A stretch of DNA of 64,000 nt, taken from Psychroflexus curvus. GTDB lineage: Bacteria > Bacteroidota > Bacteroidia > Flavobacteriales > Flavobacteriaceae. A program made the translations under genes and the position numbers. The DNA lies in contig NZ_JAIQZF010000005.1 of NCBI RefSeq assembly GCF_020164585.1, positions 186,001-250,000 of the forward strand, in the 5' to 3' direction. Below, piece by piece: positions 43,962 through 51,665 of this stretch; position 1 is the stretch's first letter; each line of letters opens with the position of its first letter. Under the pieces are notes generated by a model. That model saw nothing but the letters and a program-made list of their open reading frames with translations. It searched no databases and was not told the origin of the DNA.

Positions 43962-43969
43962 TATATTTG
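43962..43969 (+). promoter_or_regulatory. -7 box of the mrp operon
   Basis: TATATTTG matches TAnnTTTG, 36 nt before the ATG at 44006. Confidence 0.5.
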
Positions 43970-44005
43970 CATTTAGATTAAATCTTAATTAGAATTAATT
44001 AGTTT

Positions 44006-45145
44006 ATGAAAATAAATAAAGACGAGGTAAAAAAGGCTTTAGAAACGATAAGCATAGCTGGCGAAGGACAAAACATAGTTGAAAGCGGTGCCTTACAAAA
44101 CATAGTTACTTTTGGTGATGAAGTGATTGTAGATTTGAAACTTTCTACTCCTGCTCTTCATATTAAAAAGCGTGCAGAAGTTGATGTCATGAAAGCCATT
44201 CATGAGCACGTGTATAAAAAAGCGAAAGTAGAAGTCAAAATAAATGTAGAAGCTCCAGAGAAGAAAAATGTCAATGAAATCAAAGGAAAACCAATTCCTG
44301 GTATTCAAAATATCATTGCGGTGGCTTCTGGTAAAGGTGGGGTAGGAAAATCTACAGTCACTGCCAATCTTGCTGTGACCTTATCCAAACTTGGGTTTAA
44401 AGTAGGTTTACTGGATGCCGATATTTACGGCCCTTCTGGCCCTATCATGTTTGATGTGGCCAATGAAAAGCCGCTTTCTGTTACGAAAGACGGAAAGTCG
44501 AAAATGAAACCAATAGAAAGCTATGGAGTGAAGTTACTTTCTATCGGATTTTTTACCAAGCCAGACCAGGCTGTAATTTGGAGAGGTCCTATGGCTGCCA
44601 AAGCACTCAATCAAATGATTTTTGATGCCGACTGGGGAGAGCTAGATTTTCTTCTTGTAGACTTGCCTCCGGGAACCGGAGATATTCACCTGTCCATTAT
44701 GCAGTCTATGCCAATAACTGGCGCCTTAATTGTAAGCACTCCGCAAAATGTGGCTTTGGCAGATGCTAAAAAAGCAGTTTCGATGTTTCAACAGGAGAGC
44801 ATCAATGTTCCTGTATTGGGAATTTGCGAAAACATGGCTTACTTCACTCCCGAAGAATTACCAGACAACAAGTATTATATTTTTGGCGAAAAAGGAGCCA
44901 AATACCTTGCAGAAGATTTAGACGTTCCATTTTTAGGAGAAATTCCATTGGTGCAAAGCCTAAGAGAATCTGGTGATATTGGTCGCCCGGCAGCGCTACA
45001 GGAAGGAACCCCATTAAGCGAATCCTTTGCAGAACTGACAAGAAACACTGTACAACAAGTGGTAAATAGAAATAAAAACTTACCGCCTACTGAAGCTATT
45101 AAAATCACAACTATGGCTGGATGTAGTGCTGTAAAAAATAAGTAA
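44006..45145 (+). CDS. Mrp/NBP35-family Fe-S carrier ATPase
   Basis: 379 residues. An N-terminal MIP18/DUF59 domain (about 1-85) is fused to a ParA-like ATPase. The deviant Walker A is ASGKGGVGKSTVTANLAVTL (about 107-126), and DADIYGPSGP and DLPPGTGDIHLS follow. These proteins bind and transfer [4Fe-4S] clusters in the cytoplasm. The first gene of a tight operon: the NifU-domain gene starts 2 nt after its stop. The C-terminal MAGCSAVKNK has one Cys; the CxxC pair of classical NBP35 near residue 280 is reduced to CENMA in this branch. Confidence 0.93.
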   Translation: MKINKDEVKKALETISIAGEGQNIVESGALQNIVTFGDEVIVDLKLSTPALHIKKRAEVDVMKAIHEHVYKKAKVEVKINVEAPEKKNVNEIKGKPIPGIQNIIAVASGKGGVGKSTVTANLAVTLSKLGFKVGLLDADIYGPSGPIMFDVANEKPLSVTKDGKSKMKPIESYGVKLLSIGFFTKPDQAVIWRGPMAAKALNQMIFDADWGELDFLLVDLPPGTGDIHLSIMQSMPITGALIVSTPQNVALADAKKAVSMFQQESINVPVLGICENMAYFTPEELPDNKYYIFGEKGAKYLAEDLDVPFLGEIPLVQSLRESGDIGRPAALQEGTPLSESFAELTRNTVQQVVNRNKNLPPTEAIKITTMAGCSAVKNK

Positions 45146-45147
45146 AT

Positions 45148-45405
45148 ATGATGACTGGCCAAGAATTAAGAAGAACCATAGAAGTAGCTCTGGATGAAAT
45201 TCGCCCTTTTTTGAAAAGTGACGGAGGAGACATTGAGCTCATCTCTATTGAAGATGATTCACTCGTGAAAGTTCAGCTTATGGGAACCTGTGTGGATTGT
45301 ACGGTTAACCAGATGACATTAAAATCTGGTGTGGAAATGACGATTAAAAAGCATGCACCTCAAATCAAAGAGGTCATCAACATAAAAGCTGATCAGTTAG
45401 CTTAA
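45148..45405 (+). CDS. NifU C-terminal-domain Fe-S scaffold protein
   Basis: 85 residues, a stand-alone NifU C-terminal (Nfu) domain. The motif GTCVDCTVNQMTLKSGVEM holds the cluster-ligand pair Cys48 and Cys51. FLKSDGGDIEL is the conserved upstream element. It transfers [4Fe-4S] clusters to targets, fitting the preceding Mrp ATPase. Translation is coupled to mrp (2-nt gap). Confidence 0.93.
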   Translation: MMTGQELRRTIEVALDEIRPFLKSDGGDIELISIEDDSLVKVQLMGTCVDCTVNQMTLKSGVEMTIKKHAPQIKEVINIKADQLA

Positions 45406-45437
45406 GATTCAAGTTTAAAAAAATAGTAAATTTTGAT

Positions 45438-46499
45438 ATGATCAAAACGGATATTCTCATCATTGGAGCTGGTCCTACAGGACTTTTTACTGTATTTGAA
45501 GCAGGGTTATTAAAACTAAAATGTCATATTATTGACGCCTTACCACAACCTGGAGGTCAATTGTCAGAACTCTATCCCAAAAAACCTATCTACGATATTC
45601 CTGGTTTTCCAGAAGTGAAAGCCGGACAACTGGTAGATAATTTGATGGAGCAGATCAAATCCTTTCAACCCGGATTTACCCTTGGCGAAAGAGCAAAAGA
45701 TATCGAGAGACAAGACGATGGGAGTTTTATTGTCACGACGGATGAAGGCACAAAACACCACGCTCCTATTGTCGCTATAGCCGGAGGCCTTGGAAGTTTT
45801 GAACCAAGAAAACCGCCAATCAACAATATCTACAAGTTTGAAAACAAAGGCATTCACTATATGGTGAAAGACCCTGAAAAATTTCGTGATAAATCCGTGG
45901 TGATTGCCGGAGGTGGAGATTCAGCTTTAGACTGGAGTATTTATCTGGCCGATGTCGCTTCTGAAGTCACTTTGGTACACAGAAGAAACGAGTTTCGAGG
46001 AGCCTTGGAATCAGTAGACCGCGTGAAAGAGCTAAAGGACATCGGAAAAATTAAATTGATTACTCCGGCTGAAATCGTTGACGTTCATGGTGAAGACCAT
46101 TTAGAATCCGTATCCATCAGAAAAAACAATAATCCTGAGGAAGATTATACCTTAGAAACCGACTACTTTATTCCTTTGTTTGGATTATCTCCAAAGCTGG
46201 GTCCCATCGCTGACTGGGGGTTGGAAATTGAGAAAAATGCCATCAAAGTCGATAATACCTTAGATTACCAAACCAACATTCCAGGCATTTACGCCATTGG
46301 TGATGTGAACACCTATCCGGGTAAGCTGAAATTGATTCTTTGCGGATTTCATGAAGCCACCCTGATGTGCCAAAGTGCATTTGCCAAAATTCATCCCAAC
46401 AAACGCAATGTCTTAAAGTACACCACCGTTGGCGGCGTCACTGGATTTGACGGAACCAAAAAGGAAGCGCCAAAATCAGTGATAAGAAGTATTGATTAA
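45438..46499 (+). CDS. Thioredoxin-reductase-like ferredoxin-NADP+ reductase
   Basis: 353 residues, the YumC/TrxR-like FNR type. FAD motif GAGPTGLFTVFEA (8-20), NADPH motif IAGGGDSALDWSIYLADVA (about 154-172), and a C-terminal FAD contact GIYAIGDVNTYPG. The redox-active CxxC of thioredoxin reductase is absent, which identifies it as FNR. It reduces ferredoxin with NADPH for Fe-S assembly or biosynthesis; a [2Fe-2S] ferredoxin is encoded 0.8 kb downstream. It is the third gene of the mrp-nfu-fnr operon. Confidence 0.93.
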   Translation: MIKTDILIIGAGPTGLFTVFEAGLLKLKCHIIDALPQPGGQLSELYPKKPIYDIPGFPEVKAGQLVDNLMEQIKSFQPGFTLGERAKDIERQDDGSFIVTTDEGTKHHAPIVAIAGGLGSFEPRKPPINNIYKFENKGIHYMVKDPEKFRDKSVVIAGGGDSALDWSIYLADVASEVTLVHRRNEFRGALESVDRVKELKDIGKIKLITPAEIVDVHGEDHLESVSIRKNNNPEEDYTLETDYFIPLFGLSPKLGPIADWGLEIEKNAIKVDNTLDYQTNIPGIYAIGDVNTYPGKLKLILCGFHEATLMCQSAFAKIHPNKRNVLKYTTVGGVTGFDGTKKEAPKSVIRSID

Positions 46500-46596
46500 A
46501 AGATTACCGGTTTGAGTTTAGAAATTTCTAGAGTCCACTTGCTTTTTAAATCCTTTCGGCTAAACTTAAATTTTAATTCTTAAAAAAATCAGGATT

Positions 46597-47124
46597 ATGA
46601 ACACTCAAAAACAATCAACAGAAAAGATTCCTACAAACCTAAAGTTTTCTATAGGCTCAGAATCTTATACTGGAAGCAGGACTAAATTGAAATCGTTAAT
46701 CATCGTATTGATTCTTTCCGCGCTTATAATTTCCTGCAATACATCCAAAAAAGATGAAAACACCTCTTCTGAAGACATTCAAAGAGAGATGGAGGACGTT
46801 ATACAGGTCTCCAAAGCATACACTGCAGAAAAGTGGGATAACCTGAGTGATAATATCGATAAATTGGAAAAGGATATTGAGGCCAGTACTAATGACGTGA
46901 TAGAAAATTACAACAGCTTAAGTGCAGATCTTCAGAACCAGTTTAAGGACGAAAAGCAAGACATAGCGGATAGAAAAGCTGAGCTAAATAAAAAACTGGA
47001 AGAGTTTAAAAAGGCTTCGGGTGAAAAAAAGGAAGAGTTGAAATCCGAAATTATTCAGCTGAAAACAGCTTTAAACCGGAGTATTTCTACGTTTGAAAAA
47101 GAAATGGAAGAAAACAAAAAATAA
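46597..47124 (+). CDS. Coiled-coil envelope protein (probable lipoprotein)
   Basis: 175 residues from the ATG at 46597. A membrane/lipobox segment KLKSLIIVLILSALIISC (31-48) lies oddly far from the N-terminus for a lipoprotein. If translation starts at TTG 46687, preceded by GGAAGCAGG, the protein is a normal lipoprotein with Cys18. The remainder is charged and heptad-like (QREMEDVIQVSKAYTAEKW; DLQNQFKDEKQDIADRKAEL) and likely forms a coiled coil. Function is unknown. It sits between the FNR and ferredoxin genes but has no link to electron transfer. Confidence 0.7.
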   Translation: MNTQKQSTEKIPTNLKFSIGSESYTGSRTKLKSLIIVLILSALIISCNTSKKDENTSSEDIQREMEDVIQVSKAYTAEKWDNLSDNIDKLEKDIEASTNDVIENYNSLSADLQNQFKDEKQDIADRKAELNKKLEEFKKASGEKKEELKSEIIQLKTALNRSISTFEKEMEENKK

Positions 47125-47268
47125 AATTTTACAAGTTCGAACTCTTTTTAAGACTCACTTGAGGCGTTGAGAATATATAAATAGAATAAGCCAAACAGGC
47201 TTGCTATAGCTTTTCAAAATACCATCTAAAACTTAACTATTTTCGAGAAACATGAGCAATCAATTCTG

Positions 47269-47276
47269 TAGTTTTG
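47269..47276 (+). promoter_or_regulatory. -7 box of the ferredoxin gene
   Basis: TAGTTTTG matches TAnnTTTG, 23 nt before the ATG at 47300. Confidence 0.5.
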
Positions 47277-47299
47277 CATCACAGATTTTAGTTTGAATT

Positions 47300-47629
47300 A
47301 TGGATGTAAAAATCACAATTATAGACAGAGAAGGCACTGCTCATACAGTCGATGCCCCTACGGATATGGCAATGAATCTGATGGAAGTGATTCGCTCCTA
47401 CGAACTCGCTCCGGAAGGAACAATTGGAATTTGTGGTGGAATGGCCATGTGCGCTTCCTGCCAGTGCTATGTTCAATCCAACACAGAACTTCCGGAAAAA
47501 GAAGACGATGAGGAAGCTATGCTGGCTGAAGCATTTTTCGTAAAAGACAACAGCAGATTGAGTTGTCAAATTCCCATTACTGAAGATCTTGAAGGTCTAA
47601 AAGTAAGATTGGCACCGAGCGAGGAGTGA
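47300..47629 (+). CDS. [2Fe-2S] adrenodoxin-type ferredoxin
   Basis: 109 residues. Cluster ligands are Cys45, Cys51, Cys54 and Cys89 in GICGGMAMCASC and RLSCQIP, the CxxxxxCxxC...C pattern of adrenodoxin-type ferredoxins; Cys56 is an extra. Acidic surface residues (EKEDDEEAM) suit docking to a basic reductase or partner. It is the obvious electron partner of the NADPH reductase two genes upstream, for Fe-S or cytochrome P450/haem work. The ATG at 47300 is preferred over the earlier overlapping frame. Confidence 0.92.
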   Translation: MDVKITIIDREGTAHTVDAPTDMAMNLMEVIRSYELAPEGTIGICGGMAMCASCQCYVQSNTELPEKEDDEEAMLAEAFFVKDNSRLSCQIPITEDLEGLKVRLAPSEE

Positions 47630-47643
47630 AATCCTCCCTCTAG

Positions 47644-47740
47644 CTCCCTCCCAAGGAGGGAGGACTTTTACTCTACTTCTGATATTATATAATTCCATTG
47701 CTGGCGAGAGCGTCTCGCCTGCCTTTGCCGTCAGGCAGGC
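47644..47740. repeat. Cluster of three intergenic hairpins with repeat-like palindromes
   Basis: Hairpin 1: CTCCCTCC (47644-47651) with GGAGGGAG (47655-47662). Hairpin 2: GCGAGA/TCTCGC (47704-47718). Hairpin 3: GCCTGCCT (47717-47724) with AGGCAGGC (47733-47740). The GGAGGGAG and GCCTGCC...GGCAGGC palindromes are of the dispersed intergenic kind seen in Bacteroidota. Hairpin 1 could end ferredoxin transcription. Confidence 0.6.
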
Positions 47741-47771
47741 TCGTGTCTAAAACAAGGGGGGCTTTTTTTTT

Positions 47772-48560
47772 TCAAGCAATCGCCTTGTAATACTCGATTT
47801 CTTTGGCTATCCCATCCCAAAGGCCGAGTCGCTTTTCCAAAGCCTCCCGGGAACAAACCTCGACTTCTTTCCACTTCTGCTCGTCATCACCACATAAAGC
47901 AGAGATCAATTCAAGAGCCATAGGCCCGTGCTCATCTCCATCCAGCTCGATATGCCTGTCAAAGTAATATTTGAAAAGACTCAGGTCCTTCTCAGGAAAA
48001 TTTTTCTGGATTTCACCGATGATAGAGGTAAACATATCGGGGATAAGTTCCTCTCGGCCAAACGTAAAACAGGCGGCGACTTCATGAGCTTTTCCGCGCT
48101 GTATGGTGTTGAATGTAAACAGTAAAAACGCTTTGACAGTCTCTGGCAAATCACTTGTAGCAATCACTAAAAAAATGTCGGTTCCATGCTGAACCTGGTG
48201 GATGAAATCCATCACCTGCTCGGTGGAAGCCTCTGCACTTTTCATGGCATCGAGATACATTTCAAAATGACTCTGGCGTTCGCCTTCAAAGTTGATATCG
48301 GTTTCTTCCGCTAGAACAATTTCATTGATCAGGTAGCGGTGCTTTGGGTTCCCTTTAGGCATCCATGGTGTAGTGGTACAGGTTAACTGAGTCTGAAGAG
48401 ATTTCAGCAAAGACATAAAATCCCAGACCGCAAACACATGATGCTTCATAAAAATCTGTAAGTCCTGCGGAGATTCTACGCTTTTGTAGAGCCTGTGATC
48501 AATAAGTTGTGATCTTAATTCTTTTAAATTTTCTTTAAGCTGCTCTATCTGCATCATCAT
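47772..48560 (-). CDS. DUF3050 family protein (haem-oxygenase-like helical fold)
   Basis: 262 residues from the Met at 48560 (an in-frame ATG at 48584 lies upstream of the -7 box and is rejected; Met residues two and three codons later are also possible). DUF3050 features: LRSQLIDHRLYKSV, IFMKHHVFAVWDFMSLLKSL, TTPWMPKGNP, FTFGREELIPDMF and a late YYFDRHIELDGDEHGPMAL. Several His and Glu residues in HHVFAVWDF and HIELDGDEHG suggest a metal site, as in haem-oxygenase-like di-iron enzymes. The reaction is unknown. Confidence 0.85.
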   Translation of the reverse strand: MMMQIEQLKENLKELRSQLIDHRLYKSVESPQDLQIFMKHHVFAVWDFMSLLKSLQTQLTCTTTPWMPKGNPKHRYLINEIVLAEETDINFEGERQSHFEMYLDAMKSAEASTEQVMDFIHQVQHGTDIFLVIATSDLPETVKAFLLFTFNTIQRGKAHEVAACFTFGREELIPDMFTSIIGEIQKNFPEKDLSLFKYYFDRHIELDGDEHGPMALELISALCGDDEQKWKEVEVCSREALEKRLGLWDGIAKEIEYYKAIA

Positions 48561-48567
48561 TTTTTTA

Positions 48568-48575
48568 CAAAAATA
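48568..48575 (-). promoter_or_regulatory. -7 box of the DUF3050 gene
   Basis: Minus strand TATTTTTG (48575-48568), 7 nt before the preferred start at 48560, again giving a possibly leaderless mRNA. Confidence 0.45.
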
Positions 48576-48584
48576 AAGAGACAT

Positions 48585-49221
48585 TGGAGATTAAACTCTC
48601 CCTGCCTATATATTTTAAAATTTTATTTTGAATGTGCGATTGTTAATTTAAAACCTCCATCTAAAATACCTATCAATGGCACTTCTATTTACTTTACCGA
48701 TTTTCGAATTGTTTTATTTATGTTTGAGCTCTTCGACCTGGCTTAAAATAAATTCAGCCCAAAACCATTTTTGTTTCAAAGTCCATCTGGATGTACTGAT
48801 GACATATAAAGATGAGGCGGGAACCTTTTATTTTTAATCTTTAAATTGATAAAGCAACTGATTTCTTCATTCAGATAATTCTTTTGACTTATTCCAGTTT
48901 ATATTTATCAAAGACTCTTTTTCAAGACAACTCCGCTTCTTTATTTTTTATTCAAAATCAAAAGCTTGCTTAGCATCATTAAAAATTTCATAAAAACTCC
49001 AGTGGTTTTCGGTTATAAGGGTAAGCCACTTTATTTTAATCACTATAGCAATGCTTCTGCCACCTCCTGTTTGTGTTGTTAGTCATTCCTGTGGAGTAGA
49101 CACTCGATGATTTAAACAAAGTAGGTTTTCATGATTTGAGTATGGATTCAGTTTTTGTTTGTTCTCGACTCCGTTCGGACCTAAACAAAATTGACTCATG
49201 TATGTTCTTGCTGAAGTTCTT
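48585..49221. other. 637-nt gap between the DUF3050 and acyl-CoA dehydrogenase genes
   Basis: The longest gene-free stretch. All frames are broken. On the minus strand 48948-49082 is a 44-codon open stretch that reads like a protein C-terminus (see the pseudogene entry). Nothing else is recognisable. Confidence 0.45.
48948..49082 (-). pseudogene. Possible gene remnant (C-terminal fragment)
   Basis: A 44-codon frame with no start, ending in TAA, with the sequence IKIKWLTLITENHWSFYEIF followed by NDAKQAFDFE. Its composition (Trp, His, Phe, Glu) is unlike random AT-rich translation. No upstream part in the same or a shifted frame is convincing and the family is unknown. Low confidence. Confidence 0.25.
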
Positions 49222-50400
49222 TTATTTAAAAGCCGAAATCCCCGTAATATCCAGTCCTGTAATCAGCAGGTGAATATCGTGTGTTCCCTCGTAAGTGATG
49301 ACACTTTCCAGGTTCATCATATGTCGCATAATACTGTAATCTCCACTAATGCCCATACCGCCTAGGATTTGCCTTGCTTCTCTGGCAATGTTAATCGCCA
49401 TTTCCACATTGTTTCGTTTGGCCATAGAAATTTGGGCTGAGGTCGCTTTGCCTTCATTTTTTAACTGACCCAAACGCAGAGCCAATAACTGGGCTTTGGT
49501 AATTTCAGTAATCATTTCGGCCAGCTTCTTTTGCTGAAGTTGAAAACCAGCAATAGGTTTTCCAAACTGAATTCTTTCTTTAGCATAGCGCAAAGCTGTA
49601 TCATAGCAATCCATCGCTGCTCCTATCGCTCCCCAGGCAATGCCATAACGGGCAGAATCCAAACAGGATAAAGGGGCTCCAAGACCGCTTTTGCCTGGCA
49701 GTAAATTTTCTTTTGGAACTTTTACATTTTGAAAGATCAATTCACCAGTAGCGGAAGCTCTCAGCGACCACTTATTATGCGTTTCTGGAGTAGAAAAGCC
49801 TTCCATTCCGCGCTCGACTATCAGTCCGTGAATCCTTCCCTCTTCGTTTTTGGCCCACACCACAGCAACATCACAAAATGGTGAATTGGATATCCACATC
49901 TTGGCTCCATTGAGCAGGTAATGGTCTCCTTTATCTTCAAAATGAGTGGTCATCCCACTTGGATTGGAACCGTGGTCTGGCTCTGTCAATCCAAACGATC
50001 CCATAAACTCACCAGTCGCCAGTTTTGGTAAAAACTTCTTTCGCTGTTCCTCCGTTCCATAAGCATAGATGGGAAACATCACCAAGGAAGATTGCACCGA
50101 TGCCGTAGACCGGACCCCACTATCTCCGCGTTCTATCTCCTGCATGATCAATCCGTAAGAAATCTGATCTAAACCTGCACCACCATATTCTTCCGGAATA
50201 TAAGGCCCAAAAGCTCCAATTTCGGACAAGCCTTTTATGATGGACTTAGGAAATTCTGCCTTTTGCGCAGCTTCTTCTATAATCGGACTTACATCACGCT
50301 TTACCCAGTCCCTCGCCGCCTGGCGGATCATCTGGTGCTCTTCGGTCAGTAGATCATCTATATTGTAATAATCTGGAGCTTGAAAGGTATCCTGTTTCAT
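49222..50400 (-). CDS. Acyl-CoA dehydrogenase, glutaryl-CoA dehydrogenase type
   Basis: 392 residues. Middle-domain signatures FGLTEPDHGSNPSGM (near 136-150) and WISNSPFCDVAVVWAKNE, FAD-contacting RIQFGKPIAGFQLQQKKLAEM and the C-terminal QILGGMGISGDYSIMRHM. The final YEGTHDIHLLI carries the catalytic Glu of glutaryl-CoA dehydrogenase, and the whole reads closest to GcdH, which decarboxylates glutaryl-CoA to crotonyl-CoA in lysine/tryptophan breakdown. The FAD enzyme passes electrons to ETF. No other lysine-degradation gene is adjacent, so a different acyl-CoA substrate is possible. Confidence 0.9.
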   Translation of the reverse strand: MKQDTFQAPDYYNIDDLLTEEHQMIRQAARDWVKRDVSPIIEEAAQKAEFPKSIIKGLSEIGAFGPYIPEEYGGAGLDQISYGLIMQEIERGDSGVRSTASVQSSLVMFPIYAYGTEEQRKKFLPKLATGEFMGSFGLTEPDHGSNPSGMTTHFEDKGDHYLLNGAKMWISNSPFCDVAVVWAKNEEGRIHGLIVERGMEGFSTPETHNKWSLRASATGELIFQNVKVPKENLLPGKSGLGAPLSCLDSARYGIAWGAIGAAMDCYDTALRYAKERIQFGKPIAGFQLQQKKLAEMITEITKAQLLALRLGQLKNEGKATSAQISMAKRNNVEMAINIAREARQILGGMGISGDYSIMRHMMNLESVITYEGTHDIHLLITGLDITGISAFK

Positions 50401-50477
50401 GTCTAATTGTTCTTATGTTCAAATTTAACGAATACAAGACTGATTTACTATGAAGCTTTGTTATTATTTTACTTAAA

Positions 50478-51203
50478 TCACATCTTTAGGTAAAAATCTT
50501 TTACCAACTCTTTATAGTCTTGCGTGTAATCGTGCCGGGAAAGTTCAATAATCAGTTCTTTTCTGGAAATGGATTCTGTTTTATTTCTTTTGAATTTAAG
50601 CAGAGTTCGCTTAATTGGGGAAGTGGGCTGGCCTCTTACCTCCAGTATATCTGATGGGTAAAGCTGGTAGTCGTTAGCTACCGAAATGAATTTCTCTTGT
50701 TCTGAAAAGGGAAGAACCACACTGAATGCTCCATCGGGTGACAACAAGATGGAAACCCCCAGCAACAAATCTTCAAAACTGAGGTGTTCCTGGAATCTAG
50801 CCTTTTCGCGGGCCGTATTTTGAATATCAAATTTGGGCTGTTCAGAAAAATAAGGGGGATTGGAGACAATCAAATCATAGGTCTCGTCCATTTCAGAATA
50901 AAATTCTGTGAAACTGGCATGATAGCAAAACAAGCGATCTCCCCACGGACTGTTTTCAAAATTAGTGACGCATTCTTCAAAAGCATCAGGATCAATTTCC
51001 ACCGAATCAATAGTTTCAGCAGGCGACCGCTGAGCGAGCTGAAGAGCCAGAATACCAGTTCCTGCACCAACATCGAGAATGGAATTGACGCTATGGCCAA
51101 TAGAGGTCCACGCCCCGAGCAAAACCGAATCCGTTCCAATTTTCATGGCAGATTTAGAGTGATTTACTTCAAATTCTTTAAATCGAAACACTTGCTTTTT
51201 CAT
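50478..51203 (-). CDS. trmN6: tRNA1(Val) (adenine37-N6)-methyltransferase
   Basis: 241 residues, YfiC/TrmN6 family. The SAM motif ILDVGAGTGILALQLAQRSP is at 42-61 and the adenine-N6 methylation motif NPPYF at 115-119. The opening FRFKEFEVNHSKSAMKIGTDSVLLGAW is diagnostic. It methylates A37 next to the anticodon. Upstream is a 240-nt intergenic region. Confidence 0.93.
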   Translation of the reverse strand: MKKQVFRFKEFEVNHSKSAMKIGTDSVLLGAWTSIGHSVNSILDVGAGTGILALQLAQRSPAETIDSVEIDPDAFEECVTNFENSPWGDRLFCYHASFTEFYSEMDETYDLIVSNPPYFSEQPKFDIQNTAREKARFQEHLSFEDLLLGVSILLSPDGAFSVVLPFSEQEKFISVANDYQLYPSDILEVRGQPTSPIKRTLLKFKRNKTESISRKELIIELSRHDYTQDYKELVKDFYLKM

Positions 51204-51363
51204 AGCACATTTGACTTATTTAGTAAGGCATTGAATTTAAGATCAATGCATTTGAAAAGACCTTTATTGACTTCAAAATTTTTCATTAAGACAATGATAA
51301 GTATGTATTTAGGATTATAAGTACAATCATATTACAAAACTCTAAGTATTAACTTATGCATTC

Positions 51364-51396
51364 AGACCTCTCCGGTTTTCAAAATCTGTGAGGTCT
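51364..51396. repeat. Intergenic palindromic repeat (AGACCTC...GAGGTCT)
   Basis: Positions 51364-51370 and 51390-51396 are complementary, with partial pairing inside (CCGGTTTTC / AAAATCTG). Palindromes of the type AGACCTC..GGTTTT..AAAACC..GAGGTCT are common in flavobacterial spacers. It lies between two minus-strand genes and could also end transcription. Confidence 0.5.
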
Positions 51397-51446
51397 ACTA
51401 AATCAATATAAAAACAAAAGGGGATTTTTGGTTATGTACAATGAGT

Positions 51447-51635
51447 TCAAGTCAAAAAGAGTATTGAAAAAAATAAGATGACCATCGCTAAAACGATATA
51501 AACCATATTTTTCCATTTTGAACTAATCGTGTCACTTTTATACAGTTCGTAAATTCCAACAGGAGGAAATACGAATAGTAAAGTTCCTACCATCTCTATG
51601 GTATTGTACCATTTTTTCTTTTTGCCATTTTGCAT
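51447..51635 (-). CDS. Small two-TM membrane protein
   Basis: 62 residues. A basic N-terminus (MQNGKKKKWYNT) is followed by hydrophobic segments GTLLFVFPPVGIYELY and MVYIVLAMVILFFSILFL. The PPVGIYELYKS pattern resembles small membrane proteins that sit beside other functional genes. Function is unknown. The gene follows the RND transporter gene on the same strand after a 30-nt gap and may be co-transcribed. Confidence 0.62.
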   Translation of the reverse strand: MQNGKKKKWYNTIEMVGTLLFVFPPVGIYELYKSDTISSKWKNMVYIVLAMVILFFSILFLT

Positions 51636-51665
51636 TGAAATTATAACCTTTTCACTTCAAGCAAT

